From a virus, in the IMG/VR virus record IMGVR_UViG_3300021342_000297, positions 1-24,396 of that record: 24,396 nt of DNA; one strand, 5' to 3'. How positions within the stretch are numbered: position 1 is the stretch's first letter; the number at the start of each line of letters is the position of its first letter. The position numbers and the translations under genes were made by a program. Below are positions 1 through 7,897 of this stretch, piece by piece. A model generated the notes under the pieces. It was not told the origin of the DNA and made no database searches. It saw only the letters and a program-made list of their open reading frames with translations.

Positions 1-2
1 CA

Positions 3-827
3 ACCACGACCACGACGGTCACATTCTTTTCTGATTATGCGACAGAGACGGTTGTTGGTAGTCCAGTTATCACATATGATACATCCCAAACTGTAAGTTC
101 ACAAACTGTAGAGGACTTGACGGAAAGAAAGACATATATAAACACGATTCTTCAAGCAAATCAGCCGCCAATTCTTCATATTCAACCGTCATTTATTGAG
201 GGTGAGGGGTCGCACGACCATCTATTGTATGAGGATTGTGAATTAGATACTTCAGGCCAATATGCAGGTAGAATGTGTGAACCTATCACTTTGTCACAGG
301 CGAATGAGTTAATCAATGAGCAAAACGCAAACTATGGAATAATATTCTTTGATTCACCGAACGGAGCCGATAGCCATTATCACGCCTATACAATAAAATT
401 TAATCCATACGCAAATGCTGGTGTAGGCGAATTTGTAGTGGATGGAATAAGCCAATATGATATAATTCCAGGAACTGGAACAACCGTTCATACGTTCTTG
501 TTGAGTGGTGGCTACCACGACCACGATTATTGGATGAGCGTAGCAGAATATGTGTCACTATTAACAGGCACTTATGTAACTACACCACAGAGAGATGATA
601 CCCACGCGGCATCATATACTCACGAATTAGTGCTAGAATGGGACGGTGCTACATATAATATAATTTCACAGTCAAGTGACTATGATAACCATAACTTAAT
701 AAGTTATACGGGCTCTGTACCCCAAGGTGGCGAGTGGCTACAAAGTACAGCGGGTGGAGGCTTAGGTGACCACGAACATTCAGTCGTAATTGACGAAACT
801 GATGTATGGCCGAAAGACCCATCATAA
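3..827 (+). CDS. C-terminal part of a His-rich virion (baseplate/fibre) protein, 5' end outside window
   Basis: The reading frame is open from base 3 to the TAA at 825-827 with no stop, so the gene begins upstream; a TTG at 117 is only the first possible start codon inside the window and has no good ribosome binding site. The visible 274 residues are rich in beta-type sequence and carry paired histidines: GSHDH at about 210-221, SHYH near 373-384, GYHDHDYW at about 510-533, SYTHE near 615-630, and DHEH at about 769-780. These form two copies of a module that recurs in the two large fibres downstream. Its position directly before a gp8-like gene is where T4 has gp7, but I see no sequence basis for calling it gp7. 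Its role is probably a structural protein of the baseplate or fibre. Confidence is high that it is coding and phage structural, low on function. Confidence 0.8.
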   Translation, partial: TTTTTVTFFSDYATETVVGSPVITYDTSQTVSSQTVEDLTERKTYINTILQANQPPILHIQPSFIEGEGSHDHLLYEDCELDTSGQYAGRMCEPITLSQANELINEQNANYGIIFFDSPNGADSHYHAYTIKFNPYANAGVGEFVVDGISQYDIIPGTGTTVHTFLLSGGYHDHDYWMSVAEYVSLLTGTYVTTPQRDDTHAASYTHELVLEWDGATYNIISQSSDYDNHNLISYTGSVPQGGEWLQSTAGGGLGDHEHSVVIDETDVWPKDPS

Positions 828-864
828 CAGGCAATAACTATTGATATGTTTATTTAAAAAAACG

Positions 865-872
865 TATAAATA
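865..872 (+). promoter_or_regulatory. T4-type late promoter (TATAAATA)
   Basis: An exact TATAAATA lies in the 91-base gap before the gp8-like gene, 46 bases upstream of its ATG. This is the consensus of T4-family late promoters read by the gp55/gp33/gp45-dependent RNA polymerase. A good Shine-Dalgarno (AAGGAG, about 904-909) follows. An 8-bp inverted repeat (835-842 with 869-876) overlaps the promoter; its meaning is unclear. Confidence 0.75.
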
Positions 873-918
873 GTTACGATTAATTAATCAAACTAAATAA
901 TTTTAAGGAGTTAGCAAA

Positions 919-1929
919 ATGGGTGCAATTGTAACCAGTAAATTCAGAACACAGAACTTGATGGTTTTCATCGACCAGTTCAAAACTACTGGTTCTGTTG
1001 ACGACAACTTCCTGTATCTAGGTTTTGGGCGGTCTGACGCTTGGCCTGATGATGCTCAAGGAAATGACGAAAGTTCAGGTAACTTTACGCTACCTGACCC
1101 ACTAGATGAACACGAAAGTCAGTATTGGACCGACATTGTTGGTACCAAACGAATTCAGAACGATGATATTTCCCCGGTGCTCCCACGTATTGACTGGGAT
1201 GGTGGAGACACTATCGCATTCGATGGAGATGCCGCGAACGGAATAGTAGCAATCGCTGAACCTGGACGGTCTTTCGTATCTAAAATAGGATATCACTCTA
1301 CAGTAATGAACTCGGAATATCGAGTTTATATGTGTACAGGTGAACCATCAACTGGTAAGTGTTATGTTGGTGGCATATATGACGGTGGAACAGCCGTATC
1401 TCGTGCAACGTGTGAAGCGACTGTCGGTGGCCTTTGGTTACCTACTGGTGCTTCTGAAGAGCCAACAGGCTACACGGGAGATGTTGCTGGTCTAGTATCA
1501 CAACCTATTAGTACGTCTGACAACTATGTATGGACATTCCTCTATAAACTAGAATTGAATGACATTATTAACTCGACTACGAATGACTGGATGCCTGTTA
1601 TTTCAGGTACTGGCGTTCTTGCGGGTTCAGAACAAGCAGACTTTGGAGATATTGATTCTATCTTTACGGCAAAGACTCACCACGGTCTGATTCACGTTAG
1701 ATTGGAAACCTCTGATGGGTTCCCAGAAAACGATGACTTTAGACAGATTGGGTTGCTACGTAATCCAGAACTGGCAGGTGGTGGAACTAAGGCTCAAGCG
1801 GCCGTATATGCTGATGCAGATACAAGTCTGGAAGCAGATAGTGGACAGTTAATCTATCTCGAAAACAGAAGGGCGATTACTCGTGCTTCTGACCAGATTG
1901 AAGATTTGAAACTCGTAGTAGAATTCTAA
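919..1929 (+). CDS. 8: gp8-like baseplate wedge protein
   Basis: This 336-aa protein matches T4 gp8 in length (334 aa) and resembles the gp8 proteins of marine T4-like phages. The N-terminus (TSKFRTQNLMVFIDQF, then LYLGFGRSDAWPDD) is the typical opening of the family, followed by a 'W..I...KR' segment, a central 'VYMC..' strand and the 'VWTFLYKLELNDIINSTT' stretch. gp8 forms part of the six baseplate wedges, together with gp6, gp7, gp10 and gp53. An unusual insertion sits in the middle (about residues 144-180, with C148, C165 and W173), where cyanophage relatives, as I remember them, have only a short loop. The start is supported by AAGGAG upstream and a late promoter at 865. It lies directly before the DUF4815 gene, as in marine T4-like phages. 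The family assignment comes from recalled sequence patterns, not a search. Confidence 0.82.
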   Translation: MGAIVTSKFRTQNLMVFIDQFKTTGSVDDNFLYLGFGRSDAWPDDAQGNDESSGNFTLPDPLDEHESQYWTDIVGTKRIQNDDISPVLPRIDWDGGDTIAFDGDAANGIVAIAEPGRSFVSKIGYHSTVMNSEYRVYMCTGEPSTGKCYVGGIYDGGTAVSRATCEATVGGLWLPTGASEEPTGYTGDVAGLVSQPISTSDNYVWTFLYKLELNDIINSTTNDWMPVISGTGVLAGSEQADFGDIDSIFTAKTHHGLIHVRLETSDGFPENDDFRQIGLLRNPELAGGGTKAQAAVYADADTSLEADSGQLIYLENRRAITRASDQIEDLKLVVEF

Positions 1930-1953
1930 AAACGACTTTTTAGAGTTAAAAGT

Positions 1954-1981
1954 ATATCTCTCCCTTTCGAGGGAGGGATAT
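1954..1981 (+). terminator. TTCG-tetraloop hairpin, possible terminator or RNA-stability element
   Basis: The 5' arm 1954-1965 pairs with 1970-1981 over 12 positions (one T:G wobble) around a TTCG loop at 1966-1969. It starts 24 bases after the gp8 stop codon. The bases after the stem are A-rich with no clear T-run, so it may be a weak terminator or a 3'-end stabiliser/processing hairpin rather than a classical rho-independent terminator. TTCG-loop hairpins are common between genes of T4-like phages. Confidence 0.6.
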
Positions 1982-2016
1982 TAAAAGTACGAATAATATT
2001 TTAGGATAAATAGCGA

Positions 2017-5000
2017 ATGGCATATAACTTTAACACATCTCCATATTATGATGATTACGATACAGAAGATAGATTTTTAAGAATCTTATTCAATCCTGGT
2101 CGTGCAGTACAAGCCAGAGAATTAACACAAATACAATCAATTCTCCAGAATCAGATGTCGGCTTCGGCTAATCATATCTGGAAGAATGGCTCGCCCGTAG
2201 TTGGCGGAGAAGTTAGTGTTGCAAAAAGAGAATGGATGCAACTCGCTACAACCGATACTACTTGGTTGAATCGTATTGTATATGGTGAAACGTCAAATGC
2301 CGTTGCTGTTATTGAGCAACTGCACGATGATGAGACACAGCCAGTTTATTATTATAGAATTCTTTCTGGAACATTTGCTCAAGCCGAAAACTTATTCACT
2401 TACGACACAGTTTGTGACGGTGGTTTCGATATCAATGGAGATTGTATTGACAACTCTTGGTATGACCCCACTAAAATCTATAAAGCAGGTGTCATTGTTG
2501 GCACTGGACAAGCATTAGAGGCAAGAGTCGAAAATGGAATGTATTGGTTAGATGGATTTTTCACTCCAGTCTTAGCACAAACTATTTTTCTAGACCCAGT
2601 CACTGCTACTCCAACCACGAAAGTCGGATTCGACATTTCGGAAGTTATTGTAGCATCTACGACTGACCCTCGTCTACTTGACCCAGCATCTGGTTTCTAT
2701 AATCAGAACGCTCCGGGTGGAGACAGATATCAGAAAACTCTGACACTTATTAAAGAAGCCGATTCTGCTGAAGCAAATAAGTGGATGTGGTTAATGGATG
2801 TTGATGCTGGACTAATCACTACAAAATACGAAGCGACTGACTATTCACTGCTATCTAATGAAATGGCTCAACGAACTTTTGACGAGTCAGGCAACTATAC
2901 ACTTAATCCATTCCCAATTGAATTTAAAGAAGGCCCTACCGCTGATATGTTTGCACTTAAAGTAGACCCAGGCAAAGCATACATCAACGGATATTCACAC
3001 GAACTCCTAGTTCCTATTACAGTTGAAGCAGACCGGGCACGAACTACTAGACACGTAGCAAACGACCATTTCACTCCTGAATTCGGACCATATTTTGAAA
3101 TCGAATCAGTAACCGATATGAATGGTGTTTTTAATGTCGTTAATAAAGAATACATTATATTCGTAACAGATACTGGACATACGGCTGCCAATACGACTCC
3201 AACAACTATTGGTGTCCATAAACGTATTACTCACGTTAATAAAGTCGGCAATATGTACAGAATTTATCTTGAGAACGACATAGGACTTGATGCAATTTCC
3301 CCTGCACAATATATTGTTTCTGAAGCAAATTTAGGAGTATACGCAAAACTTTATCGTCCTACTGGCGTTGCTGTCAAAATGGGAGTTAATTATCCTTGGA
3401 TGTATAAAGTACATTCAAAGACGGCATCACTATCTCTTGGACAGATAACATATTCTACACAAAAAAATTCTACAGCATCATTATCTGGTGCTCTTGCTTC
3501 TGTTCCTGCAGTTTTCAACGATATGCACTGGGAACGAGTTCTTTATATTTGGGATGAATTCACGAATTCAGTTATACCACAATACGGAACTGTAGCCTCT
3601 GGAGATACTTGGACTGCTGACTTATCAGGAAATACAACTGCACTCATTACTATTGTAGACCAAACAACTGGCTCTGTATCTACGAATTTATCTGGTCATA
3701 ATATATCTATTATGGCAGATATGTATATGTCTAACGCCTCGTGGAGAGCAATATCTTACGGAGAATCAAGTGGTTCTATCGTATTGGCTAATGATACTCT
3801 TACTATTCCACACGCTGTTGCTGGAATAGTTTCTATTGTTGCTCCTGATACATCGGATGTAACCCTAAAATTTAATTTAGAACAGAATATAACTGATACG
3901 ACATTTAATGATGGAGTATTAACTTGGAACGATAGCGTGAACCCAAGCCAGCCTGGTACGTATACAGTAACATACAAAGCATACACATTTGGTAATATTA
4001 CGACTGCAAATTATTTTGCTGTCAACTCATATACTGATGCTGGTATTATTTACGATGAGGTTCCAGGATATCGTGATTCAAAAACTGTAAGTCGTAACCT
4101 TGCTGACCACATAGACTTTAGAGCATCTGATGATGATTATGCAGTTGGTACATATTTGCCTCTGCCTGAGTCTAGTATTTCTGTTTCTTATGATTACTAT
4201 CAACCACGAAGAGACCGATTAGTAATTAACGATGATGGGTATATTAAAATCAAACAGGGATTTCCTTCAGATGACCCTAGGCTTCCAACTGAAGAAATGA
4301 ATGAACTGACCCTGTACAATATGTTTGTACCAGCATACACTTATAATCATAAAAATATTAATGTCAGGCACGTAAAGAACAAAAGATTTACGATGCAGGA
4401 CATCCGTAGCATTGAAAATAGACTAGAAAATTTAGAGTATTACACAGCCTTAAATCTCTTGGAGAAGGCTACTGCCGATATGCAAGTTATTGATACCGCA
4501 GGATTAGAGAGATATAAGAATGGTATGTTAATCGACCCATTCGTTGACCACGGTATTGGAGATGTAATAGACTCTGATTATTATTGTGCCATATATCCAG
4601 AAGCAGGAATTTGTACTGTCCCGTATGAAATGTACGGTATGGACTGCGAAGGTGGTGTAAATACCAATATTAAAACAAATAATCTGACATATACACTTGA
4701 TTTCACAGTACAAGAAGCGTGGATTACACAGCCGTATGGTTCACAAGTAATTAACTTGAATCCATTCGCAAGAAAATCTTGGGTTGGATTCTGTACACTT
4801 ACTCCACAATCTGACACGTGGTTTGAAGAACTTTATATGCCTGACGTTATTATTCAAAACGAAAATAACAATGAAGTACGCCAGCAAGTAGAAACTTTTG
4901 GAACACAAACGAGATGGAATGCTTGGCAGACTGAATGGTCTGGATGGGCTAATATCGGCGGAAGAGAAAATGTACGAGGTGGAGAAGAAGTAATCTCCTG

Positions 5001-7455
5001 GGAAAGTAATCTTGGATTTGGTGGAGCGATGGGACAATTCCAGGGAACTATGCAAGATGCGTGGGAAACTGGTACTCACTGGGGCTCTGGCACCATTATG
5101 AACCGACCTACTCGACAAAGAACTGTTTGGAGAACTGTAACAAATGTTGAAACTTGGGACCAACAGCAACAAGAAACCGAGAATCAAGCAAGAAGCGGAA
5201 CAAGGTCTTGGATGGATATCAATGATATTCGCACCCAAGTTGGTGACAGATTCGTAGACTCTTCTGCTATCCCTTGGATGAGGTCCGTTCCTGTTACTAT
5301 TGACGTAGAAAAACTACGACCAAATACTGTAATGCACTTTGAGTTTGATGAAATTAATGTTGATAACTATATCACGCCATCAGGCGGAAGTATGGGCGAC
5401 CCAGTTATGACTAACAGTATTGGACAAATTAATGGTGCTGTACTACAAATTCCATCAGAGGGTCCAGAGGGAGTACGAATCAGAACGGGTATGAAGATAC
5501 TTGCTATGAAAGATAATTTCATTCAACCAGAATTAATGACTACTCAAGCAGTAGGTGTATTTACGTCTGCTGGTACTCTTGATAGACGCCAGAGAGACAT
5601 TCTATCTACTTTAGAAAGTTATAGAGTTGATGAATCGATTAGAGATGAACGGGCTATTTTAGGTGGGACAAGAACTATACAGGAATCTAGAAACGGACTC
5701 ACAAACGGAAGAGAATCAAGACAGATTACAGAGTATTATGACCCAGTAGCAGAATCCTTTCTTGTTGCTAATTCAGAAGGCGGAGCATTCATAGATTCAA
5801 TTGACCTGTTTTTCTGGTCAAAAGATGATGAATCAACTCCAGTCCGAGTAGAAATCAGAACAATGATAAATGGTTTCCCAACACCAACACAAATTCCACT
5901 CGCATCTAAGATGCTTTATCCAGACCAAGTTGCTACTTCTACGGATGGAGCCGTTAGCACGAGATTCCAATTCGATGACCCGATTTATCTAATGAATGAT
6001 ACAGAATATTGCTTTGTTGTAATATCAGATTCATTAAAATATAATATGTGGATTTCTGAATTAGGAGAAGTTGACTTATTGTCTGGAAACTATATTAGTG
6101 AACAACCATATCTTGGTTCGATGTTTACTTCACAGAATAACTCTACTTGGACTCCAGAACAATTAAAAGATATTAAATTTGATATGAATAGATGTCAGTT
6201 TAGTCCTACTGGTGACTTACAGATTAATATGAAGCCTTTCAATGGAATTAAAGAAGCGGCCTCATTTATGCCTAATTTTCAGCCACTTGTTCTTTCAGGA
6301 ACAACTTTGGGAATCGAGGCTATTATTAATGGCGACACAAATGACATTATTGGTGGTGTCCTAGATAATGAAGATGTAGTCCTAGATGATGTAGTTGCTC
6401 TTGATGGCTCTCATACTATCGCATCTGGTTATCAATATACTCCATTATCATATAATACGACTTTTTCAACAGAAAATCCAAATGTTTCTCCTGTTATTAA
6501 TAAAGAGAGACTATCGACCGTTCTTGTTAATAATATGATATGGGACACTTCACCGATACCAAAGAATGAATATGGAATTTATCAGTCTAAAGATGTTAAG
6601 TTGAGAACTTTTGCTAACGACTTACAAATGTGGTTAAGTGTTCAATCAGTTCCTAATACATACGTAAAATGCTACTATGATACAGGTACAATTATTCCAA
6701 GATATATTACAATACAACCATACGCAAACACAGTCACACACGGTGATTACAACGTAAACGATTTTGAACAAGAATACGCATATATTTATCCAGGAGGCAC
6801 AGATAGTCCTGAAAATCATATTACAAATCAAAATGCAGGCATCGCGGCCTGGAATGGTATAATTCCAGAGAGTGGTGATGAAGCCATCAAATCTACTGCT
6901 TATGTGGATGGTGATGACGACCCAGCAAACGAAACAATGATGCACTTAGTTGATATAAGTAATATGAAAGAGATTATCAGAACGTACTTTATTTGTACTG
7001 AAGATTTAACGGGTGTCACCGCAGACTCAACGAGTGCTGGTATCGGTACCGACCTTGACGAATACGAAGTCGATGATATATGGTTCGGAAGTTGGGATGA
7101 TGACCTTAATAGACATTTCTATAAGAAAATCATTCTTCCAGATGGAACATACGCTAAAGAAGAAGTACCAATTCTAGAGATTGATTCAATCGTAGATGCA
7201 GAACACCCTGATTATCCGATTGGTCTGGCTGTTATAGAAGAAGCGCCATTATCTTGGAGAGAGATGAAAGATAGTGGAAATACTGTAACAAATCCATCCA
7301 TCGTAACGGATATGGAGTTTGTAGAACATACATTCACTCCACTGAAGAAAGTACCTGCTGAATTTGACCATTTTAGAATTAAAATCGAATTACACACGAC
7401 CCATCGATGCTATTTACCAGCAGTTCGAGAGATGCGTGTCCTGGCACTGACATAG
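2017..7455 (+). CDS. Giant DUF4815-type virion structural protein
   Basis: This 1812-aa protein belongs to the DUF4815 structural proteins found next to gp8 in marine T4-like phages. The N-terminus has the family signature: FNTSPYYDDYD, then ILFNPGRAVQARELTQIQSI (about residues 23-43), then an 'N.SPV.GG' turn. Further marks are the segment IRSIENRLENLEYYTAL (about 796-812), GLERYKNGMLIDPFVDH (about 830-846), VDSSAIPWMRS (about 1080-1090) and a C-terminal beta domain with TEYCFVVISDS (from 1329) and ISEQPYLGSMFTSQN. It is probably a baseplate-attached or peripheral tail protein; the exact virion position is not established to my knowledge. The region about 950-1070 is Trp/Gln/Gly-rich and low in complexity. 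A short Cys pair with Trp (C133, C143, W148) resembles the Cys/Trp motif of the neighbouring fibres. Shine-Dalgarno is AGGA at 2003-2006. It overlaps nothing and is followed closely by 7467. Confidence 0.85.
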   Translation: MAYNFNTSPYYDDYDTEDRFLRILFNPGRAVQARELTQIQSILQNQMSASANHIWKNGSPVVGGEVSVAKREWMQLATTDTTWLNRIVYGETSNAVAVIEQLHDDETQPVYYYRILSGTFAQAENLFTYDTVCDGGFDINGDCIDNSWYDPTKIYKAGVIVGTGQALEARVENGMYWLDGFFTPVLAQTIFLDPVTATPTTKVGFDISEVIVASTTDPRLLDPASGFYNQNAPGGDRYQKTLTLIKEADSAEANKWMWLMDVDAGLITTKYEATDYSLLSNEMAQRTFDESGNYTLNPFPIEFKEGPTADMFALKVDPGKAYINGYSHELLVPITVEADRARTTRHVANDHFTPEFGPYFEIESVTDMNGVFNVVNKEYIIFVTDTGHTAANTTPTTIGVHKRITHVNKVGNMYRIYLENDIGLDAISPAQYIVSEANLGVYAKLYRPTGVAVKMGVNYPWMYKVHSKTASLSLGQITYSTQKNSTASLSGALASVPAVFNDMHWERVLYIWDEFTNSVIPQYGTVASGDTWTADLSGNTTALITIVDQTTGSVSTNLSGHNISIMADMYMSNASWRAISYGESSGSIVLANDTLTIPHAVAGIVSIVAPDTSDVTLKFNLEQNITDTTFNDGVLTWNDSVNPSQPGTYTVTYKAYTFGNITTANYFAVNSYTDAGIIYDEVPGYRDSKTVSRNLADHIDFRASDDDYAVGTYLPLPESSISVSYDYYQPRRDRLVINDDGYIKIKQGFPSDDPRLPTEEMNELTLYNMFVPAYTYNHKNINVRHVKNKRFTMQDIRSIENRLENLEYYTALNLLEKATADMQVIDTAGLERYKNGMLIDPFVDHGIGDVIDSDYYCAIYPEAGICTVPYEMYGMDCEGGVNTNIKTNNLTYTLDFTVQEAWITQPYGSQVINLNPFARKSWVGFCTLTPQSDTWFEELYMPDVIIQNENNNEVRQQVETFGTQTRWNAWQTEWSGWANIGGRENVRGGEEVISWESNLGFGGAMGQFQGTMQDAWETGTHWGSGTIMNRPTRQRTVWRTVTNVETWDQQQQETENQARSGTRSWMDINDIRTQVGDRFVDSSAIPWMRSVPVTIDVEKLRPNTVMHFEFDEINVDNYITPSGGSMGDPVMTNSIGQINGAVLQIPSEGPEGVRIRTGMKILAMKDNFIQPELMTTQAVGVFTSAGTLDRRQRDILSTLESYRVDESIRDERAILGGTRTIQESRNGLTNGRESRQITEYYDPVAESFLVANSEGGAFIDSIDLFFWSKDDESTPVRVEIRTMINGFPTPTQIPLASKMLYPDQVATSTDGAVSTRFQFDDPIYLMNDTEYCFVVISDSLKYNMWISELGEVDLLSGNYISEQPYLGSMFTSQNNSTWTPEQLKDIKFDMNRCQFSPTGDLQINMKPFNGIKEAASFMPNFQPLVLSGTTLGIEAIINGDTNDIIGGVLDNEDVVLDDVVALDGSHTIASGYQYTPLSYNTTFSTENPNVSPVINKERLSTVLVNNMIWDTSPIPKNEYGIYQSKDVKLRTFANDLQMWLSVQSVPNTYVKCYYDTGTIIPRYITIQPYANTVTHGDYNVNDFEQEYAYIYPGGTDSPENHITNQNAGIAAWNGIIPESGDEAIKSTAYVDGDDDPANETMMHLVDISNMKEIIRTYFICTEDLTGVTADSTSAGIGTDLDEYEVDDIWFGSWDDDLNRHFYKKIILPDGTYAKEEVPILEIDSIVDAEHPDYPIGLAVIEEAPLSWREMKDSGNTVTNPSIVTDMEFVEHTFTPLKKVPAEFDHFRIKIELHTTHRCYLPAVREMRVLALT

Positions 7456-7466
7456 GAGAAGGAAGA

Positions 7467-7682
7467 ATGGCTAAAAAACCAACCTACACAAAAGACCCCT
7501 ATACTGGTGCTGTAGTATTTACCGATGTTGATGCTTATGCCCAACGTAAAAAGGTGATAGAACGACAGAAGTTATCAGAAAAGACGAAGAAGGATTCAAA
7601 GCGAAGTATAAATAGTATGAAGAACGAAATTAAAAGCCTCAAGAAGTTGGTAAGCGACTTTATTGAGGGAGGCAAGAACTAA
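7467..7682 (+). CDS. Small hypothetical protein with C-terminal coiled coil
   Basis: This 71-aa basic protein starts at ATG 7467, preceded by AGGAGAAGGA; an upstream in-frame start at 7407 would lie inside the DUF4815 gene and lacks a comparable site. The first 30 residues (KKPTYTKDPYTGAVVFTDVDAY) carry a 'DPYTG..VFT..DAY' stretch. The rest is helical and Lys/Glu/Ser-rich with heptad-like hydrophobic spacing (INSMKNEIKSLKKLVSDF), typical of a short coiled coil. It sits 11 bases after the DUF4815 stop and ends one base before the next start, so translation is probably coupled. Its function is unknown; a small virion or assembly factor is plausible from position only. Confidence 0.75.
   Translation: MAKKPTYTKDPYTGAVVFTDVDAYAQRKKVIERQKLSEKTKKDSKRSINSMKNEIKSLKKLVSDFIEGGKN
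7607..7614 (+). promoter_or_regulatory. Late promoter motif inside the 71-aa gene
   Basis: An exact TATAAATA lies inside the coding region of the small gene at 7467, 69 bases upstream of the start at 7684. It could give extra late transcription of the 64-aa gene and the giant fibre at 7898. It may also be chance within an AT-rich Ser-Ile-Asn-Ser codon run, so confidence is moderate. Confidence 0.45.
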
Positions 7683-7683
7683 T

Positions 7684-7878
7684 ATGGCAGGCACAACCGA
7701 AATTCCATACGTAAGAAAGGATGAGACCTTTAAGACGTGGCGAGAACGCACCAACCAGATGATTCAGCAACAGAACAATTTCGTCAGAATGCAAGAATTC
7801 CTGATGCTTGGAGTAAGTGACCCCTATGTCACCACCTCTATGCAATTGAATTATATGAGTGAAGTTTCTTCCGAATAA
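7684..7878 (+). CDS. Small hypothetical protein with a fibre N-terminus-like motif
   Basis: This 64-aa protein starts at ATG 7684, one base after the TAA of the previous gene; GAGGGAGG at about 7666-7673 serves as ribosome binding site inside the preceding gene. The sequence ETFKTWRERTNQMIQQQNN (about residues 14-32) resembles the 'TF..WR..TN.II...N' motif that I know from the N-termini of many marine myovirus tail-fibre and structural proteins, where it probably forms the attachment helix. Here it stands alone without a fibre shaft. That suggests a small adaptor or connector for the fibres encoded just downstream, but this is inference. There are no Cys and no membrane segment. Its function is not established. 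Confidence 0.72.
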   Translation: MAGTTEIPYVRKDETFKTWRERTNQMIQQQNNFVRMQEFLMLGVSDPYVTTSMQLNYMSEVSSE

Positions 7879-7897
7879 AAATATAGGAAATTAATAA

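Noticed and set aside
117-119. TTG as the true start of the first gene
   Set aside because: The frame is open back to base 3 and there is no clear Shine-Dalgarno, so the gene more likely begins before the window.
2005-2012. GATAAATA as a late promoter for the DUF4815 gene
   Set aside because: It deviates from the consensus and lies 4 bases before the ATG, leaving no leader; the AGGA there works as ribosome binding site.
4741-5238. 165-codon open frame on the minus strand inside the DUF4815 gene
   Set aside because: It is antisense to a low-complexity, Trp/Gln-rich part of a well-supported gene, lacks a convincing ribosome binding site and shows no recognisable domain.
7407-7466. Upstream in-frame start for the 71-aa protein
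   Set aside because: It would lie in the end of the DUF4815 gene without a good ribosome binding site; ATG 7467 has AGGAGAAGGA right upstream.
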